A stretch of 64,000 bases of DNA from NCBI RefSeq assembly GCF_000582685.1, contig NZ_KK073768.1, positions 2,626,191 to 2,690,190 of the forward strand, given 5' to 3'. The notes beneath the pieces are model-generated. The model did no database searches and had not been told where the DNA came from. It saw only the letters and a list, made by a program, of their open reading frames with translations. Each line of letters begins with the position of its first letter. Positions within the stretch are counted from its first letter, which is position 1. The translations under genes and the position numbers were made by a program. Source of the stretch: [Scytonema hofmanni] UTEX 2349 (GTDB taxonomy: Bacteria; Cyanobacteriota; Cyanobacteriia; Cyanobacteriales; Nostocaceae). This document shows positions 33,301 to 41,732 of the stretch, in pieces.

Positions 33301-35514
33301 TACCACCTCGTCGCTGGCTCCCAACCAGCCCTGTCCTTGAAGCTTGCTGGAGACAAAGCTGCTTTCAGCCGCAGATGTGACAGTCACTAAATAGCCCTGG
33401 AGTCCAAAGTAGTTGCGAGCCGTTGCTGCATCGCGAGCATCTGTCCAGGAAATGGCATCACCTGCATCGACGAATTCGTAGAAGTGACCATTATCGGGGT
33501 TTGCCAGGTTTGCGCCCAAGGCAAACTGGATGGCACGATCGCCCGCTATGGGATTTTCACTGATATTGCTGTAGGTTACTTGCCGCAGTGTGTCCTGATA
33601 AGCCGTAGCCGATGCCACACCTGTCAAGGACAGAATGCCCTTAGTGGTGTCGTAACTCCAGGTCAAGCCGTTGATCGTACCACTGATGCCGCTTTCTCCT
33701 GCAATGCCAAGTCGATCATTGACATCGAAGTTATTGCCGATCGAGACTCTGGCTCCGTCGAGACCGTCAGGGTCAGTCAGAGTCAAGTTAGGGGCAACCA
33801 AGCCAGCGGCAGCATTCGCTGTATAGCTGCTGGTGTCAGAAACAGTGAGCACCGAGGGATCATCCACAGCAGTGACGTTGATCGTCTTGGTCGCAGCCGT
33901 GCTAGTACCACCATCACCATCCGTGAGCACCACACTAATAGTGCGGGCTGAAGTTGTAGGTGCATCAGACACGTTGCTGTAGCCAAGGTTGCGGAGTAAT
34001 GCCTGAGCAGCGGTGGGGCTAGAGCTACTGTTAAATGTGATGACTAACGGTGTCGTACCCACACCACCCGTAAAGGTGCCAATTTGGGTGCCACCGAACG
34101 TGACATTGCTACCCGAAACGCCAATCTGACCAGCAGCCGTGCCCTGGTTGTTGATTAAAAGGCGATCGTCTACAGTGCCATTGACGCTGAAGTTAACTGT
34201 CAGCGTACCTGTGTTGAAGTTAGCGGAGTCGGAATCAGTGACGGTAGCACTACCATCAAGCAAAAGAGGTTGGGCATTTTCTGCATAGGTAGAGACCGTT
34301 CCAGTCAAGGTGATTGTGGGAGGAGCATTCAGTGGAGTTGAAGTTAGCTTCACATCATCAATCCCGAACTGAAAAATATTCTGATTATCGGTTTGCCTAA
34401 AAGCGAGACGAATTGTTTGACCAGCAAAACTATCTAAGTTAAAAGAAACGGTTTGATAGTTCGGGAAAACAGCGGTAGAACCTACGGCTGTCTGAAAAAT
34501 ATTTGCTAAGACTCCACTCGTGGCAGGTCCTGTAAAGAAATTCGTCGTACTAGTACTTAATATATCAACCCGAACCTGCTGGTTCGGGTTGGTACTGAAA
34601 GACATACTATTAGGAGTAGAAAAGCTTCCTGCCCGATTACCGATAAACTCTTGAAAGGTGAGGGTATGAGAAGCATTAGCCTCTAAGGCTATATCCTGAT
34701 ACAAGACATATGCCCCCGCACCACTCTGATCAGTCACAGCAAAGAATGAGCCGTTGGGAGCTGTGGGAAGTGTTGAACCACTTCTAGGGGAGGTTGTGGA
34801 GTTTGTGACGAATACATCTCCACTAGAACCGCTTTCTAAGACCTTTGTCCATCCAGTAAAATCGCCTGTCTCAAAGCTACCATTGACAATCTGCAGCACG
34901 CCTTGATAACTCTGCAGAGAAGCAGCTAGAAATGCGTATGCGGTCTCGATCTGCCCTGTGCTAACTTCCAAATTCCAGTCGCCGCCAAGAGCACTATTGC
35001 CCGTCAGATTACTGGATGCTGCAACATCTGCCCTAGTCAACTGACTGATGTTTTGAACAAATGTCTGACCCAATTCCCCCTGCGCCACATTACAGCCATA
35101 TAGCAAAATATCCGCATCGTTGGTCAGTGCGTTGCCCCAACTCTGTAACTGTGACGCATATCCTGGCAAGTCACCCAAGTTCAGCTTACTGTTGCCAAAA
35201 TCCAGTCCTCCGGCTTCCCCGTGGGAAACGATGTGCAAGCTGCCGATGTTTTGCCGCCCCAGTAGGGTGTTAGTAATCTGGGTAACAGCATCCAGCACCG
35301 GGTCAAGCACATGTATTTCCGTGCCTTGTGTCACTCCCGCTACCAACTGCTGATAGTCCGTCACCGATCTATCAACAAACAAAAGAGATTGGCTGGCTCC
35401 TCCCAGTCCCGTTAAAGGAGTCGTCAAAGTGTTTTGGGCAAAGACAGGCGGTAGGATGGCTGTAGACAGCAGATCACCAGAAGACGTACCCAACCCAGGA
35501 AGCTCAAAGGACAT
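30340..35514 (-). CDS. Giant DUF4347 surface protein with lectin-like, Ig-like and FG-GAP modules
   Basis: 1724 residues. The DUF4347 domain (about 45-205: SLLFVDRSVTDYQQLVAGVT, LHIVSHGEAGGLDF, DADILLYGCNVAQGELG) leads many cyanobacterial extracellular giants. Then come a VNGSFETGDFTGW carbohydrate-module-like region, cadherin/VCBS-like segments, a C-type-lectin-like block (LVTVTSAAESSFVSSKL, GWLGASDE, WNSGEPNNQGDEDYGQF), and five Ig-like repeats of 98 residues. The C-terminus has four FG-GAP-type repeats with DFNSDGIADLLWR calcium loops. No signal peptide is visible; type I export is usual for such proteins. The likely role is adhesion or matrix, inferred from domains. Confidence 0.9.
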   Translation of the reverse strand: MSFELPGLGTSSGDLLSTAILPPVFAQNTLTTPLTGLGGASQSLLFVDRSVTDYQQLVAGVTQGTEIHVLDPVLDAVTQITNTLLGRQNIGSLHIVSHGEAGGLDFGNSKLNLGDLPGYASQLQSWGNALTNDADILLYGCNVAQGELGQTFVQNISQLTRADVAASSNLTGNSALGGDWNLEVSTGQIETAYAFLAASLQSYQGVLQIVNGSFETGDFTGWTKVLESGSSGDVFVTNSTTSPRSGSTLPTAPNGSFFAVTDQSGAGAYVLYQDIALEANASHTLTFQEFIGNRAGSFSTPNSMSFSTNPNQQVRVDILSTSTTNFFTGPATSGVLANIFQTAVGSTAVFPNYQTVSFNLDSFAGQTIRLAFRQTDNQNIFQFGIDDVKLTSTPLNAPPTITLTGTVSTYAENAQPLLLDGSATVTDSDSANFNTGTLTVNFSVNGTVDDRLLINNQGTAAGQIGVSGSNVTFGGTQIGTFTGGVGTTPLVITFNSSSSPTAAQALLRNLGYSNVSDAPTTSARTISVVLTDGDGGTSTAATKTINVTAVDDPSVLTVSDTSSYTANAAAGLVAPNLTLTDPDGLDGARVSIGNNFDVNDRLGIAGESGISGTINGLTWSYDTTKGILSLTGVASATAYQDTLRQVTYSNISENPIAGDRAIQFALGANLANPDNGHFYEFVDAGDAISWTDARDAATARNYFGLQGYLVTVTSAAESSFVSSKLQGQGWLGASDEVVENEWRWVTGPEAGQQFWQGLGNTGSPVGGLYNNWNSGEPNNQGDEDYGQFLVDGKWNDLPNSIASISGYVVEYGGLAGDPTLQLTGNATVTVTPVNHAYTGGVAVVGTVSENQVLTAVSTISDPDGNGTLTYQWEQSVNGTTWVDVNGATNATFAPNDAQVGQFLRVRGSFVDGGGSTETFTSTATASRITNVNDAPTGSVSISGIVQENAILTASNTLVDADGLGPVTYQWQESTDGSNWNNITGAINATLTLDDAQNGKFVRTQASYTDLQGTVETVDSAATASRITNVNDAPTGSVSISGTVQENAILTASNTLVDADGLGLVTYQWQESTDGTNWNNITGAINATLTLDDAQSGKFVRTQASYTDLQGTAETVDSAATVTTVTNVNDAPTGSVSISGTVQENDILTASNTLVDADGLGLVTYQWQESTDGTNWSNITGAINATLTLGDAQSGKFVRTQASYTDLQGTVETVASPATASRITNVNDAPTGSVSIAGMVEENAILTASNTLVDADGLGPVTYQWQESTDGTNWNNITGAINSTLTLNNAQSGKFVRTQASYTDLQGTVETVDSASTVSRITNVNDAPTLTGNATLTAVTQNTTNPSGSTLTSLFASLFSDIDTGASLSGLAIVSNTATTQGRWEYSTDGTNWASVGAVADDATALALSATTLVRFVPVTGYNGTPPGLTVRALDNSYSNGFTNGTTRVTVNTTSNGGTTAISSGTPAALDTSVTQSLPNLVWRNSGTGENAVWQLNNFTLQSAYFLPTVADPNWQIASTADFNSDGIADLLWRNKASGENVIWQMNSTGVQTDHFITKVPDASWEIASTADFNSDGIADILWRSKASGQNVIWRMNSNFTLQSDHFITQVPDTNWQIVGTDDFNGDGIVDILWRSKASGQNVIWQMNSNFTLQSDHFITQVSDINWQIAGTDDFNGDGIADILWRNKLTGKEDIWEMNGFSLVKSYQLADVIDPNWSVRPFVVG
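31538..32720 (-). repeat. Four 294-bp tandem repeats in the adhesin gene
   Basis: Nearly identical 294-bp units (98 codons each), with the GCATCATTCACATT marker near 31538, 31832, 32126, 32420 and a variant near 32714. Each encodes NVNDAPTGSVSISG, TYQWQESTDGTNWNNITGA and GKFVRTQASYTDLQGT. A fifth, more diverged unit lies further toward the protein N-terminus. Confidence 0.9.
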
Positions 35515-35679
35515 CGTATTTCTCTAAAACAAGAAAGTATACTATGAAATAATAAGCGCCTAAATACACTGTTCCCATCAGTGAAAACCCAGATAAGATT
35601 ATTTTTTTTCAAAGTAATTACATTTAAGTTTAGGCAGAATGAAGGTATGAAGTTAACCCTTGTATTGAACTTATGAGGC

Positions 35680-35711
35680 AAAGCGGGAGCCGCGATCGCA
35701 GCTCCCGCTTT
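35680..35711. terminator. Hairpin related to the 30268 terminator
   Basis: AAAGCGGGAGC/GCTCCCGCTTT arms around a HIP1 octamer loop. The following sequence (TTTACTTAGTAACTAGACTTAG) parallels the DNA after the hairpin at 30268. The two gene ends therefore derive from one duplicated segment, here split from the coding end by the MITE at 35731. Confidence 0.75.
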
Positions 35712-35730
35712 ACTTAGTAACTAGACTTAG

Positions 35731-35931
35731 TACAGCGATCGCGTAAGAACGAGCGCGTTTTTTAACGCAGAGGTGAATCAGTCGGCGGAAGCCTATGCCG
35801 TCTATTCGTACTGATGAACCCGTTCGCGCAGCGTCTCCGACAGGAGAAAAGAAGGCAGCAAAGGAGGTAAGCGCAAAGTAACGCAGAGTTTTTGTGATAA
35901 ATTTTCGTCATGAATTAATGCGATCGCTGTA
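35731..35931. repeat. MITE family 1, copy B (empty site known)
   Basis: 201 bp with perfect ends TACAGCGATCGC/GCGATCGCTGTA, flanked by CTTAG at 35726-35730 and 35932-35936. The paralogous flank at 30302-30345 reads straight across with one CTTAG, then TTGGATCTGTCAGAAGTATCT, so it is the empty site. The middle differs from copies A and C and carries a CGCGCAGCGTCTCCG palindrome also found at 48145. Confidence 0.85.
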
Positions 35932-35955
35932 CTTAGTTGGATCTGTCAGAAGTAT

Positions 35956-38346
35956 CTAAGCTGCCACAAAAGGTCTCACGCTCCAATTGGGATCGATCAC
36001 ATCAACGAGTTGATAGCTTTGTACAAAACTGAAACCACTCATTTGCCAGATATCCTCCTTCGCTGTCTGCTTATTGCGCCAGAGGATATCAGGTGTACCG
36101 TCGCGGTTGAAGTCATCAGTACCCGCAATCTGCCAGTTCGCATCAGGCACCTGGGGAATAAAGTAGTCGGATTGCACGGTGAAGTTGCTATTCATCTGCC
36201 AAATCACGTTCTCGCCGGTTGCCCTATTGCGCCACAGGATATCAGGTGTACCGTCACTGTTGAAGTTATCAGTACCCACAATCTGCCAGTTCGCATCAGG
36301 CACCTGGGTAATGAAGTAGTCGGTTTCAAGTCCAGTGCTATTCATCTGCCAAATGACGTTCTGCCCGCTTCCCTGGTTGCGCCAAAGGATATCAGCAATG
36401 CTATCACCGTTGAAGTCGGCTGTGCTAACAATCTGCCAGTTCGGATCAGTCACCGTGGGTAAAAAGTAGTCGCTTTGCAGGGTGAAGTTATTCAATTGCC
36501 AAACAGCATTCTGCCCGGTGCCACTGTTGCGCCACAGCAGATTGGGCAAGCTCTGTGTCACACCATCGTTGTCTACGATCGTTGCTGTGAGGACATTATT
36601 CTGAGGACTCAGTTCAGCATTTGTTGGTGTTCCCAGTGTCACCACAACAGTATTAGACCCGACTATTGAGTTATTAATCGGATTCAGGGTGATGCTACCA
36701 GTCAGTTGTCCTGGCAGAATCGTGATGGTACTGTTAGAGAGTGTGTAGTCCGTCCCATTCGTCGCTGTTCCCGACAGCGTTACTGGCACTGTAACGGTAT
36801 TTGAAGTTGCCACATCAATCTGGGCAGTGAGGTTTACACTAGCTGCTCCTTCACTGACTGAGGCACTGCTGCTGGTAAAGTTAACCAACGGGGTATACGC
36901 TATACCACCAAATGTATCAACATTCAGCCCAGTAATTTCATGGATGTTGGTAGAATCGCCAGTGGACGCGGAGAAACCGAATTTGAATGTGGATGGCAGT
37001 GCGCCATTATTAGCAACAACATTGTAATTTTGCAGTGCGGATGGAATTTCGTCAGCACCGGAGAAAACGCCGTCATTGTTTAAATCAATTTGGACGGATA
37101 ACAGTCCAGCTGGTGTCAAATCAATCTGCACCTTCTTCTGGGCACTCGTTCGGGTGCCAGGTGTATTGTCATCGTCAATACCAGGTGTGAGCGTTCCCGT
37201 TCCTACCAGATAGTTATAGGCATTTGCTTCACTGCCATGAACCGCAATAGAATCAGGTGTTTGACCTGGACCATCTGCACCATATACGGGGTTAGAGAAG
37301 TTGCCAAACTCGTCAAAGCCAATGCCGAGGTAGCCGCCTACAAGACCAGGGTTGATGCCGTCACTGGAATAGCCGAGCGATCCTCCAAATGCACCTGCCT
37401 GAGTCGGGTTCGCATTGCCATCAATGAGGAAGAAGCTGATGCCATCGGCACCATCGCCACCATAAGAGTGAATGTCAAACGTAATGGAGAGACCACTGTT
37501 CTCGTTAATGGGGCGGTTGTAGATGACAAAGGATGCCTGATTTTCGGCAGCAGAGGTTAACCGCAATGCGCCTGACCCAACCGCATCGAAGCCACCACCG
37601 GGTATGCCGCCGGTGGATGCTCCTATTGTAGAACGGGCGGTCAGTAGCGGTGCTGTGCCTGTGCCTGTTGTATTGTAGATCCAGGAGGGGTTCGTAATAT
37701 CATTGCCCGTGAAGGTTTCTGTCAGAATATTATTCAGATTGTAAGCATAGGCAGAGGTAACTTTAGAGTCAAAGACGAGGGGTGACTCAATGTTGCCAAT
37801 GGTTACTTCCAAATTCCAGTCGCCATCGTAACCAGTCAGGTTATTGGAGGCAGCAACATCGGCTCCAGTTAACTGGCTGATGCTTTGGATAAACGCCTGA
37901 CCGAGTTCGCCTTGGGCAACGTTACATCCATAGAGTAAAATATCGGCATCGTTGCTCAGTGCGTTGCGCCAACTCTGCAACTGTGACGCATACTCTGACA
38001 GGTTGCCCAAGTTCAGCTGACTACTGCTAAAGTCCAGTCCGCCGGCTTCCCCGTGGGAAACGATGTGCAAACTAGCGATGTTTTGCCGTCCCAGCAGGGT
38101 GTTGGTAATCTGGGTAACAGCATCTTGCAGCGGGTCAAGCACATGAATCTCCGTGCCTGGTGTCACCCCCGCCACCAACTGCTCATAGTCTGCTACCGAT
38201 CTATCGACAAACAAGAGAGATTGGCTAGATTGTCCCAGTCCCGTTGAAGAAGTCGTCAAACTGTCTTGTACAAAGACAGGCACAAGGCTGGTTGTAGACA
38301 GCACATCACGAGAAGACGTAGCTAACGGATCAAACTCAGAAGACAT
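35956..38346 (-). CDS. DUF4347 surface protein with L-type-lectin-like, Calx-beta and FG-GAP modules
   Basis: 796 residues from the ATG at 38346, with GGAGAG upstream; an earlier in-frame start at 38406 lacks a ribosome site. The N-terminus (about 45-200) is the same DUF4347 domain as in the 30340 gene. About 225-490 resembles a legume-lectin-like (L-type) beta sandwich (GGDGADGISFFLIDGNANP, GGYLGIGFDEFGNF). About 500-610 is Calx-beta-like (ASVSEGAASVNLTAQ, LSGTATNGTDYTLSNSTI). The C-terminus has FG-GAP repeats (DFNGDSIADILWR) ending VDIDPNWSVRPF-like, almost as in the other gene. Probably a secreted, calcium-binding adhesin. Confidence 0.9.
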   Translation of the reverse strand: MSSEFDPLATSSRDVLSTTSLVPVFVQDSLTTSSTGLGQSSQSLLFVDRSVADYEQLVAGVTPGTEIHVLDPLQDAVTQITNTLLGRQNIASLHIVSHGEAGGLDFSSSQLNLGNLSEYASQLQSWRNALSNDADILLYGCNVAQGELGQAFIQSISQLTGADVAASNNLTGYDGDWNLEVTIGNIESPLVFDSKVTSAYAYNLNNILTETFTGNDITNPSWIYNTTGTGTAPLLTARSTIGASTGGIPGGGFDAVGSGALRLTSAAENQASFVIYNRPINENSGLSITFDIHSYGGDGADGISFFLIDGNANPTQAGAFGGSLGYSSDGINPGLVGGYLGIGFDEFGNFSNPVYGADGPGQTPDSIAVHGSEANAYNYLVGTGTLTPGIDDDNTPGTRTSAQKKVQIDLTPAGLLSVQIDLNNDGVFSGADEIPSALQNYNVVANNGALPSTFKFGFSASTGDSTNIHEITGLNVDTFGGIAYTPLVNFTSSSASVSEGAASVNLTAQIDVATSNTVTVPVTLSGTATNGTDYTLSNSTITILPGQLTGSITLNPINNSIVGSNTVVVTLGTPTNAELSPQNNVLTATIVDNDGVTQSLPNLLWRNSGTGQNAVWQLNNFTLQSDYFLPTVTDPNWQIVSTADFNGDSIADILWRNQGSGQNVIWQMNSTGLETDYFITQVPDANWQIVGTDNFNSDGTPDILWRNRATGENVIWQMNSNFTVQSDYFIPQVPDANWQIAGTDDFNRDGTPDILWRNKQTAKEDIWQMSGFSFVQSYQLVDVIDPNWSVRPFVAA

Positions 38347-38769
38347 CGTGTTTCTCTCCAAAAAGAAAGTATACAGACAAAGAATAAGTACATTATAAAC
38401 AGGCATTGTCAGTAAAAACTCTGAGAAATTCTGATTTTTACAAATAATTACATTTAACTTTACGCAGCATGAAATTATGAATTGAACTTATTTTTAGTAA
38501 AATTATAAGTATTATAACTTAAAATATTTGTAATAATTATTACTTTTGACGAATGCCTCAAATAGCAGCGATCGCCCTGTTTGTCTTTGGCAATTGTGCC
38601 AGGTTTAATCACTGCGATGCTGTCACATCACAATTGGGACAATGAACTGGCTCCAATACCATGTCACACAATGACATTAAGGTTGACAATATTTTATAGG
38701 AATACACGGGATGCGGGAAATTTAATCACTAATCACCAATGCCCAATACCCTATTAATCAGTAAATCTT
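38347..38769. other. Divergent spacer upstream of chlG
   Basis: AT-rich DNA between the second adhesin gene and chlG. A 30-codon frame at about 38551 (MPQIAAIALFVFGNCARFNH) has no ribosome site or family and is not called. Nothing else is supported. Confidence 0.45.
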
Positions 38770-39819
38770 ATGTCAGAGTCAACTCCCATTACCCCAGAGC
38801 CTAACCCATCTGATGCGCTAGACTCAGTGGTAAATAATCCCAACGAGCAAGCGAACGCATCTACCGATCGCAGTTCTAAAACTAGGCAACTCCTGGGGAT
38901 GAAAGGCGCCGCAGCAGGGGAAACCTCGGTATGGAAAATCCGCTTACAACTGATGAAGCCGATTACCTGGATTCCCTTAATTTGGGGTGTAGTTTGTGGT
39001 GCCGCTTCAAGTGGAAACTATACCTGGACGCTGGAAAATGTCTTGAAGGCTGGACTTTGTATGTTGCTATCAGGACCTTTGATGGCAGGTTACGTACAAA
39101 TTACCAACGATTATTACGATCGCGAAATCGATGCCATTAACGAACCCTATCGTCCAATTCCTTCTGGTGCAATTCCTCTACCCCAGGTAATTACGCAGAT
39201 ATGGGTATTACTTATTGCCGGGTTAGCGATCGCTTTTGCTCTAGATAAATGGGCTGGTAATGAATTTCCCACAATTACATCAATCGCTATTATCGGTTCT
39301 TTCATCGGCTATATCTACTCTGCCCCACCTTTAAAGTTAAAACAAAACGGCTGGTTAGGTAGTTATGCTTTGGGTGCAAGTTATATCACTTTTCCTTGGT
39401 GTACTGGTCATGCTTTGTTTGGAGACCTAAATTTAACTATTGTCATTTTGACAATGTTCTATAGTTTAGCTGGATTAGGCATTGCCATTGTCAATGATTT
39501 TAAGAGTGTCGAAGGCGATCGCCAATTGGGATTACAATCACTACCTGTAATGTTTGGTGTCACCAATGCTGCTTTGATTTGTGTGGTGATGATTGATTTA
39601 TTTCAAGGATTGATTGCAGCTTATCTTGTCAGCATTCATGAAAATTTATACGCAGCAATTCTCGTACTGCTAATCATCCCCCAAATCACCCTCCAGGATA
39701 TGTATTTCCTCCGCGACCCGGTGAACAATGACGTCAAATACCAAGCAAGCGCTCAACCGTTTCTCGTTTTGGGAATGCTTGTAACCGGTATCGCACTCGG
39801 TCATCATGGGGCGATTTGA
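38770..39819 (+). CDS. chlG: Chlorophyll synthase ChlG
   Basis: A 349-residue UbiA-family prenyltransferase that attaches the phytyl or geranylgeranyl tail to chlorophyllide, finishing chlorophyll a. The first Asp-rich motif is NDYYDREIDAINEPYRPIPS (113-132); the second is IAIVNDFKSVEGDRQLGLQS. Other family marks are WKIRLQLMKPITWIPLIWGV and FIGYIYSAPPLKLKQNGWLG. About eight membrane helices are expected. It is followed by a MITE only 15 bp beyond the stop. Confidence 0.97.
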   Translation: MSESTPITPEPNPSDALDSVVNNPNEQANASTDRSSKTRQLLGMKGAAAGETSVWKIRLQLMKPITWIPLIWGVVCGAASSGNYTWTLENVLKAGLCMLLSGPLMAGYVQITNDYYDREIDAINEPYRPIPSGAIPLPQVITQIWVLLIAGLAIAFALDKWAGNEFPTITSIAIIGSFIGYIYSAPPLKLKQNGWLGSYALGASYITFPWCTGHALFGDLNLTIVILTMFYSLAGLGIAIVNDFKSVEGDRQLGLQSLPVMFGVTNAALICVVMIDLFQGLIAAYLVSIHENLYAAILVLLIIPQITLQDMYFLRDPVNNDVKYQASAQPFLVLGMLVTGIALGHHGAI

Positions 39820-39834
39820 TTTATACTTACTTAG

Positions 39835-39918
39835 TACAGTTTTGCGTAAGAACGAGCGCGTTTTTTAACGCAGAGTTTTTGTGATAGATTTTCGTCATGA
39901 ATTAATGCGATCGCTGTA
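39835..39918. repeat. MITE family 1, copy C
   Basis: 84-bp shortened copy, TACAGTTTTGCGTAAG to ATGCGATCGCTGTA, flanked by CTTAG (39830-39834) and CTAAG (39919-39923). It keeps the GAGCGCGTTTTTTAACGC block and the TTTTCGTCATGAATTAATGC tail. The flanks differ by one base, so either the duplication mutated or the ends extend into it. Confidence 0.7.
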
Positions 39919-39994
39919 CTAAGTAGGAGATAAGAGTGAAGAGTAAGTAGTTAACATAACTTTAAAACTTTTCACTCTTAATTTATAGATTTAA

Positions 39995-40294
39995 TTGGAA
40001 TTGCTTGTGTTAAAAGTAGCTTATTTCCTAATTCATACTATTCAACCGTTTCTTGTGCCAGTGTGTTTTGTTACTGCTTGGACATTAATTATTCTTGTAG
40101 TTTGGAGTCTTTGGACGACAGCGCGAGATAGCGTCAGTGTAGCCAAGCAAATGCATCAAATCCCTTGTACTGGCTGCCAATTTTTTACCGACGATTATCG
40201 TCTCAAATGTACTGTACATCCCACTGTTGCGAATACAGAAGATGCAATAAATTGTCTTGATTATCAACCGAAAACCAATCCGATGCTTTATTAG
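39995..40294 (+). CDS. Small membrane protein with C-terminal Cys cluster
   Basis: About 99 residues from a TTG at 39995; a GTG at 40007 is an alternative. A hydrophobic segment (PFLVPVCFVTAWTLIILVVW) is followed by a soluble tail with CTGCQFF, LKCTVHP and CLDYQP, four cysteines that may bind a metal or an iron-sulfur cluster. The family was not recognised, though the pattern looks conserved rather than random. It reads in the same direction as chlG. Confidence 0.6.
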   Translation: MELLVLKVAYFLIHTIQPFLVPVCFVTAWTLIILVVWSLWTTARDSVSVAKQMHQIPCTGCQFFTDDYRLKCTVHPTVANTEDAINCLDYQPKTNPMLY

Positions 40295-40354
40295 GGGGTG
40301 TTGGGCATTGGGCAATGGGCATTGGGCAATGGGCAACGGGAATTAAAGAAGTTC

Positions 40355-40503
40355 AGGACTTACGCAAGCGTCACAAAATAATGTCAACTGGCACAGATAT
40401 TGAAATTTGAGGTTAATGCTTGTAAGTATTGATTTATAAACGCTAGAGCCAAATTAATTCAATGTGACAGTTCTCAAATAAATGTGCCAGTTGCGTAAGT
40501 CCT
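40355..40503. repeat. MITE family 2 (AGGACTTACGCA ends), copy 1
   Basis: 149 bp with 13-bp inverted ends AGGACTTACGCAA/TTGCGTAAGTCCT. The 7-bp direct repeat GAAGTTC stands at 40348-40354 and 40504-40510, consistent with a target duplication. There is no coding capacity. A second copy with the same ends lies at 62749. Flanking DNA carries GGGCAATGGGCATT and CCCATGCC tandem repeats. Confidence 0.75.
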
Positions 40504-40581
40504 GAAGTTCAAGAAAGCGGGTGCGTGAATAAATACGATTCTTTTCATGCCCCATGCCCCATGCCCCATGTCCAATTCCCA

Positions 40582-41535
40582 CTATCCAATTTCTAACAAG
40601 ACTTTCATAACACCTTTACGTTGAGCTTGTTCAAAAGCGGCAAGCGCGTCAGAGAGGGGATAGGTAGCGTGAATTAAGGGTTGTACGTCTACTTTTTCGG
40701 CTGCTAGCAAGTCGAGTGCCGCAGGAAAGGGACCACAACGGGAACCGATGAGGGTAATTTCGTCTACTACTAAAGAGGAAGCATCAAGGCTGAGGTTGCC
40801 TGCGTAGGTGCTTTTAAGGATTAATGTACCACGGGGACGTAAAGCATGACGAGCGATCGCAAATCCTTCGGGATTACCAGTACACTCTACTGAAACATCA
40901 AAAGCTCTCTCTGTAACAGCTTCTGCGAATCCAGTTTTGATACCTCGTGCTTCTAAATTAGCGAGTTTATCACGATGACGCCCCACAGCTAACAAATCGC
41001 AGCCTGTTAAAGCGAGTGTTTGGGCTACAAGTTGTCCCAATTTACCATCTCCCACCACTAGCACGCGATCGTTTACACTTAACGATATCTGCTGCTGAAT
41101 TTCCAAGGCTGCGGCTATAGGTTCGGTAAATGTTGCTACTTCTGTAGGCACATTATCGGGTACAGGATGTAGATTTTCTATCGGCAAACAGAGATAATCA
41201 GCAAAAGCACCGTTGCGGTTAACAATACCCAAGACGGTGCGGTTTTCACAGTGCGTTGGTTGTCCGCTGCGACAAAAGCGACATTTTCCGCAGACTGCGT
41301 TGATTTCTCCGACTACCCGCTTATTAAGTAAGTTTTCAGCTCCTTGGGCGACGACACCGACAAATTCGTGTCCTAAAATGCCACTGTAGGGATAGTAGCC
41401 TCTAAGCAATTCTAAGTCAGTGTTACAGATACCCGCACGCAAAACGCGCACTAGTGCTTCTCCTGGTGGTGGTTGAGGAATGGGGATATCTGTGCGGAGT
41501 TGTAGTTGCTTGTTCTCTAGCCAGAGTCCTTTCAT
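40582..41535 (-). CDS. Zinc-dependent medium-chain alcohol dehydrogenase
   Basis: A 317-residue MDR-superfamily oxidoreductase. Catalytic zinc ligands lie in AGICNTDLELLRGYYP and GHEFVG. The structural zinc cluster is CGKCRFCRSGQPTHC. The NAD(P) fold has VLVVGDGKLGQLVAQTLA. It is slightly shorter than the 340-350 residues usual for the family but shows no gap in key motifs. Substrate unknown; related proteins are often annotated as threonine or sorbitol dehydrogenase-like. It stands alone. Confidence 0.9.
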   Translation of the reverse strand: MKGLWLENKQLQLRTDIPIPQPPPGEALVRVLRAGICNTDLELLRGYYPYSGILGHEFVGVVAQGAENLLNKRVVGEINAVCGKCRFCRSGQPTHCENRTVLGIVNRNGAFADYLCLPIENLHPVPDNVPTEVATFTEPIAAALEIQQQISLSVNDRVLVVGDGKLGQLVAQTLALTGCDLLAVGRHRDKLANLEARGIKTGFAEAVTERAFDVSVECTGNPEGFAIARHALRPRGTLILKSTYAGNLSLDASSLVVDEITLIGSRCGPFPAALDLLAAEKVDVQPLIHATYPLSDALAAFEQAQRKGVMKVLLEIG

Positions 41536-41732
41536 TGTTATTTGTTATATATAAAAGTTGATATACACCAAGTTTAAGGTGTGAAGCTTTTAATTTTAGC
41601 GATTTTTTCTCTATCCTTGGAGGAAAGAGCGATCGCATTAACTATAACTATTAATTAATCATACTGTCGCACGGAGGGAATAATTCAATGCAGGTGATGC
41701 TGAGTAGGGCAACAGATGCTCAACAGGCGTGT

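Noticed and set aside
30286..33951. Several plus-strand open frames opposite the giant adhesin gene
   Set aside because: They repeat with the 294-bp and 150-bp periods of the adhesin repeats and have no family features, so they are antisense shadows.
36010..38247. Plus-strand frames opposite the second DUF4347 gene
   Set aside because: They mirror the repeats of the coding strand and lack starts with ribosome sites.
38551..38643. 30-codon frame upstream of chlG
   Set aside because: No ribosome site or family, and there is a HIP1 site inside; not enough to call a gene.
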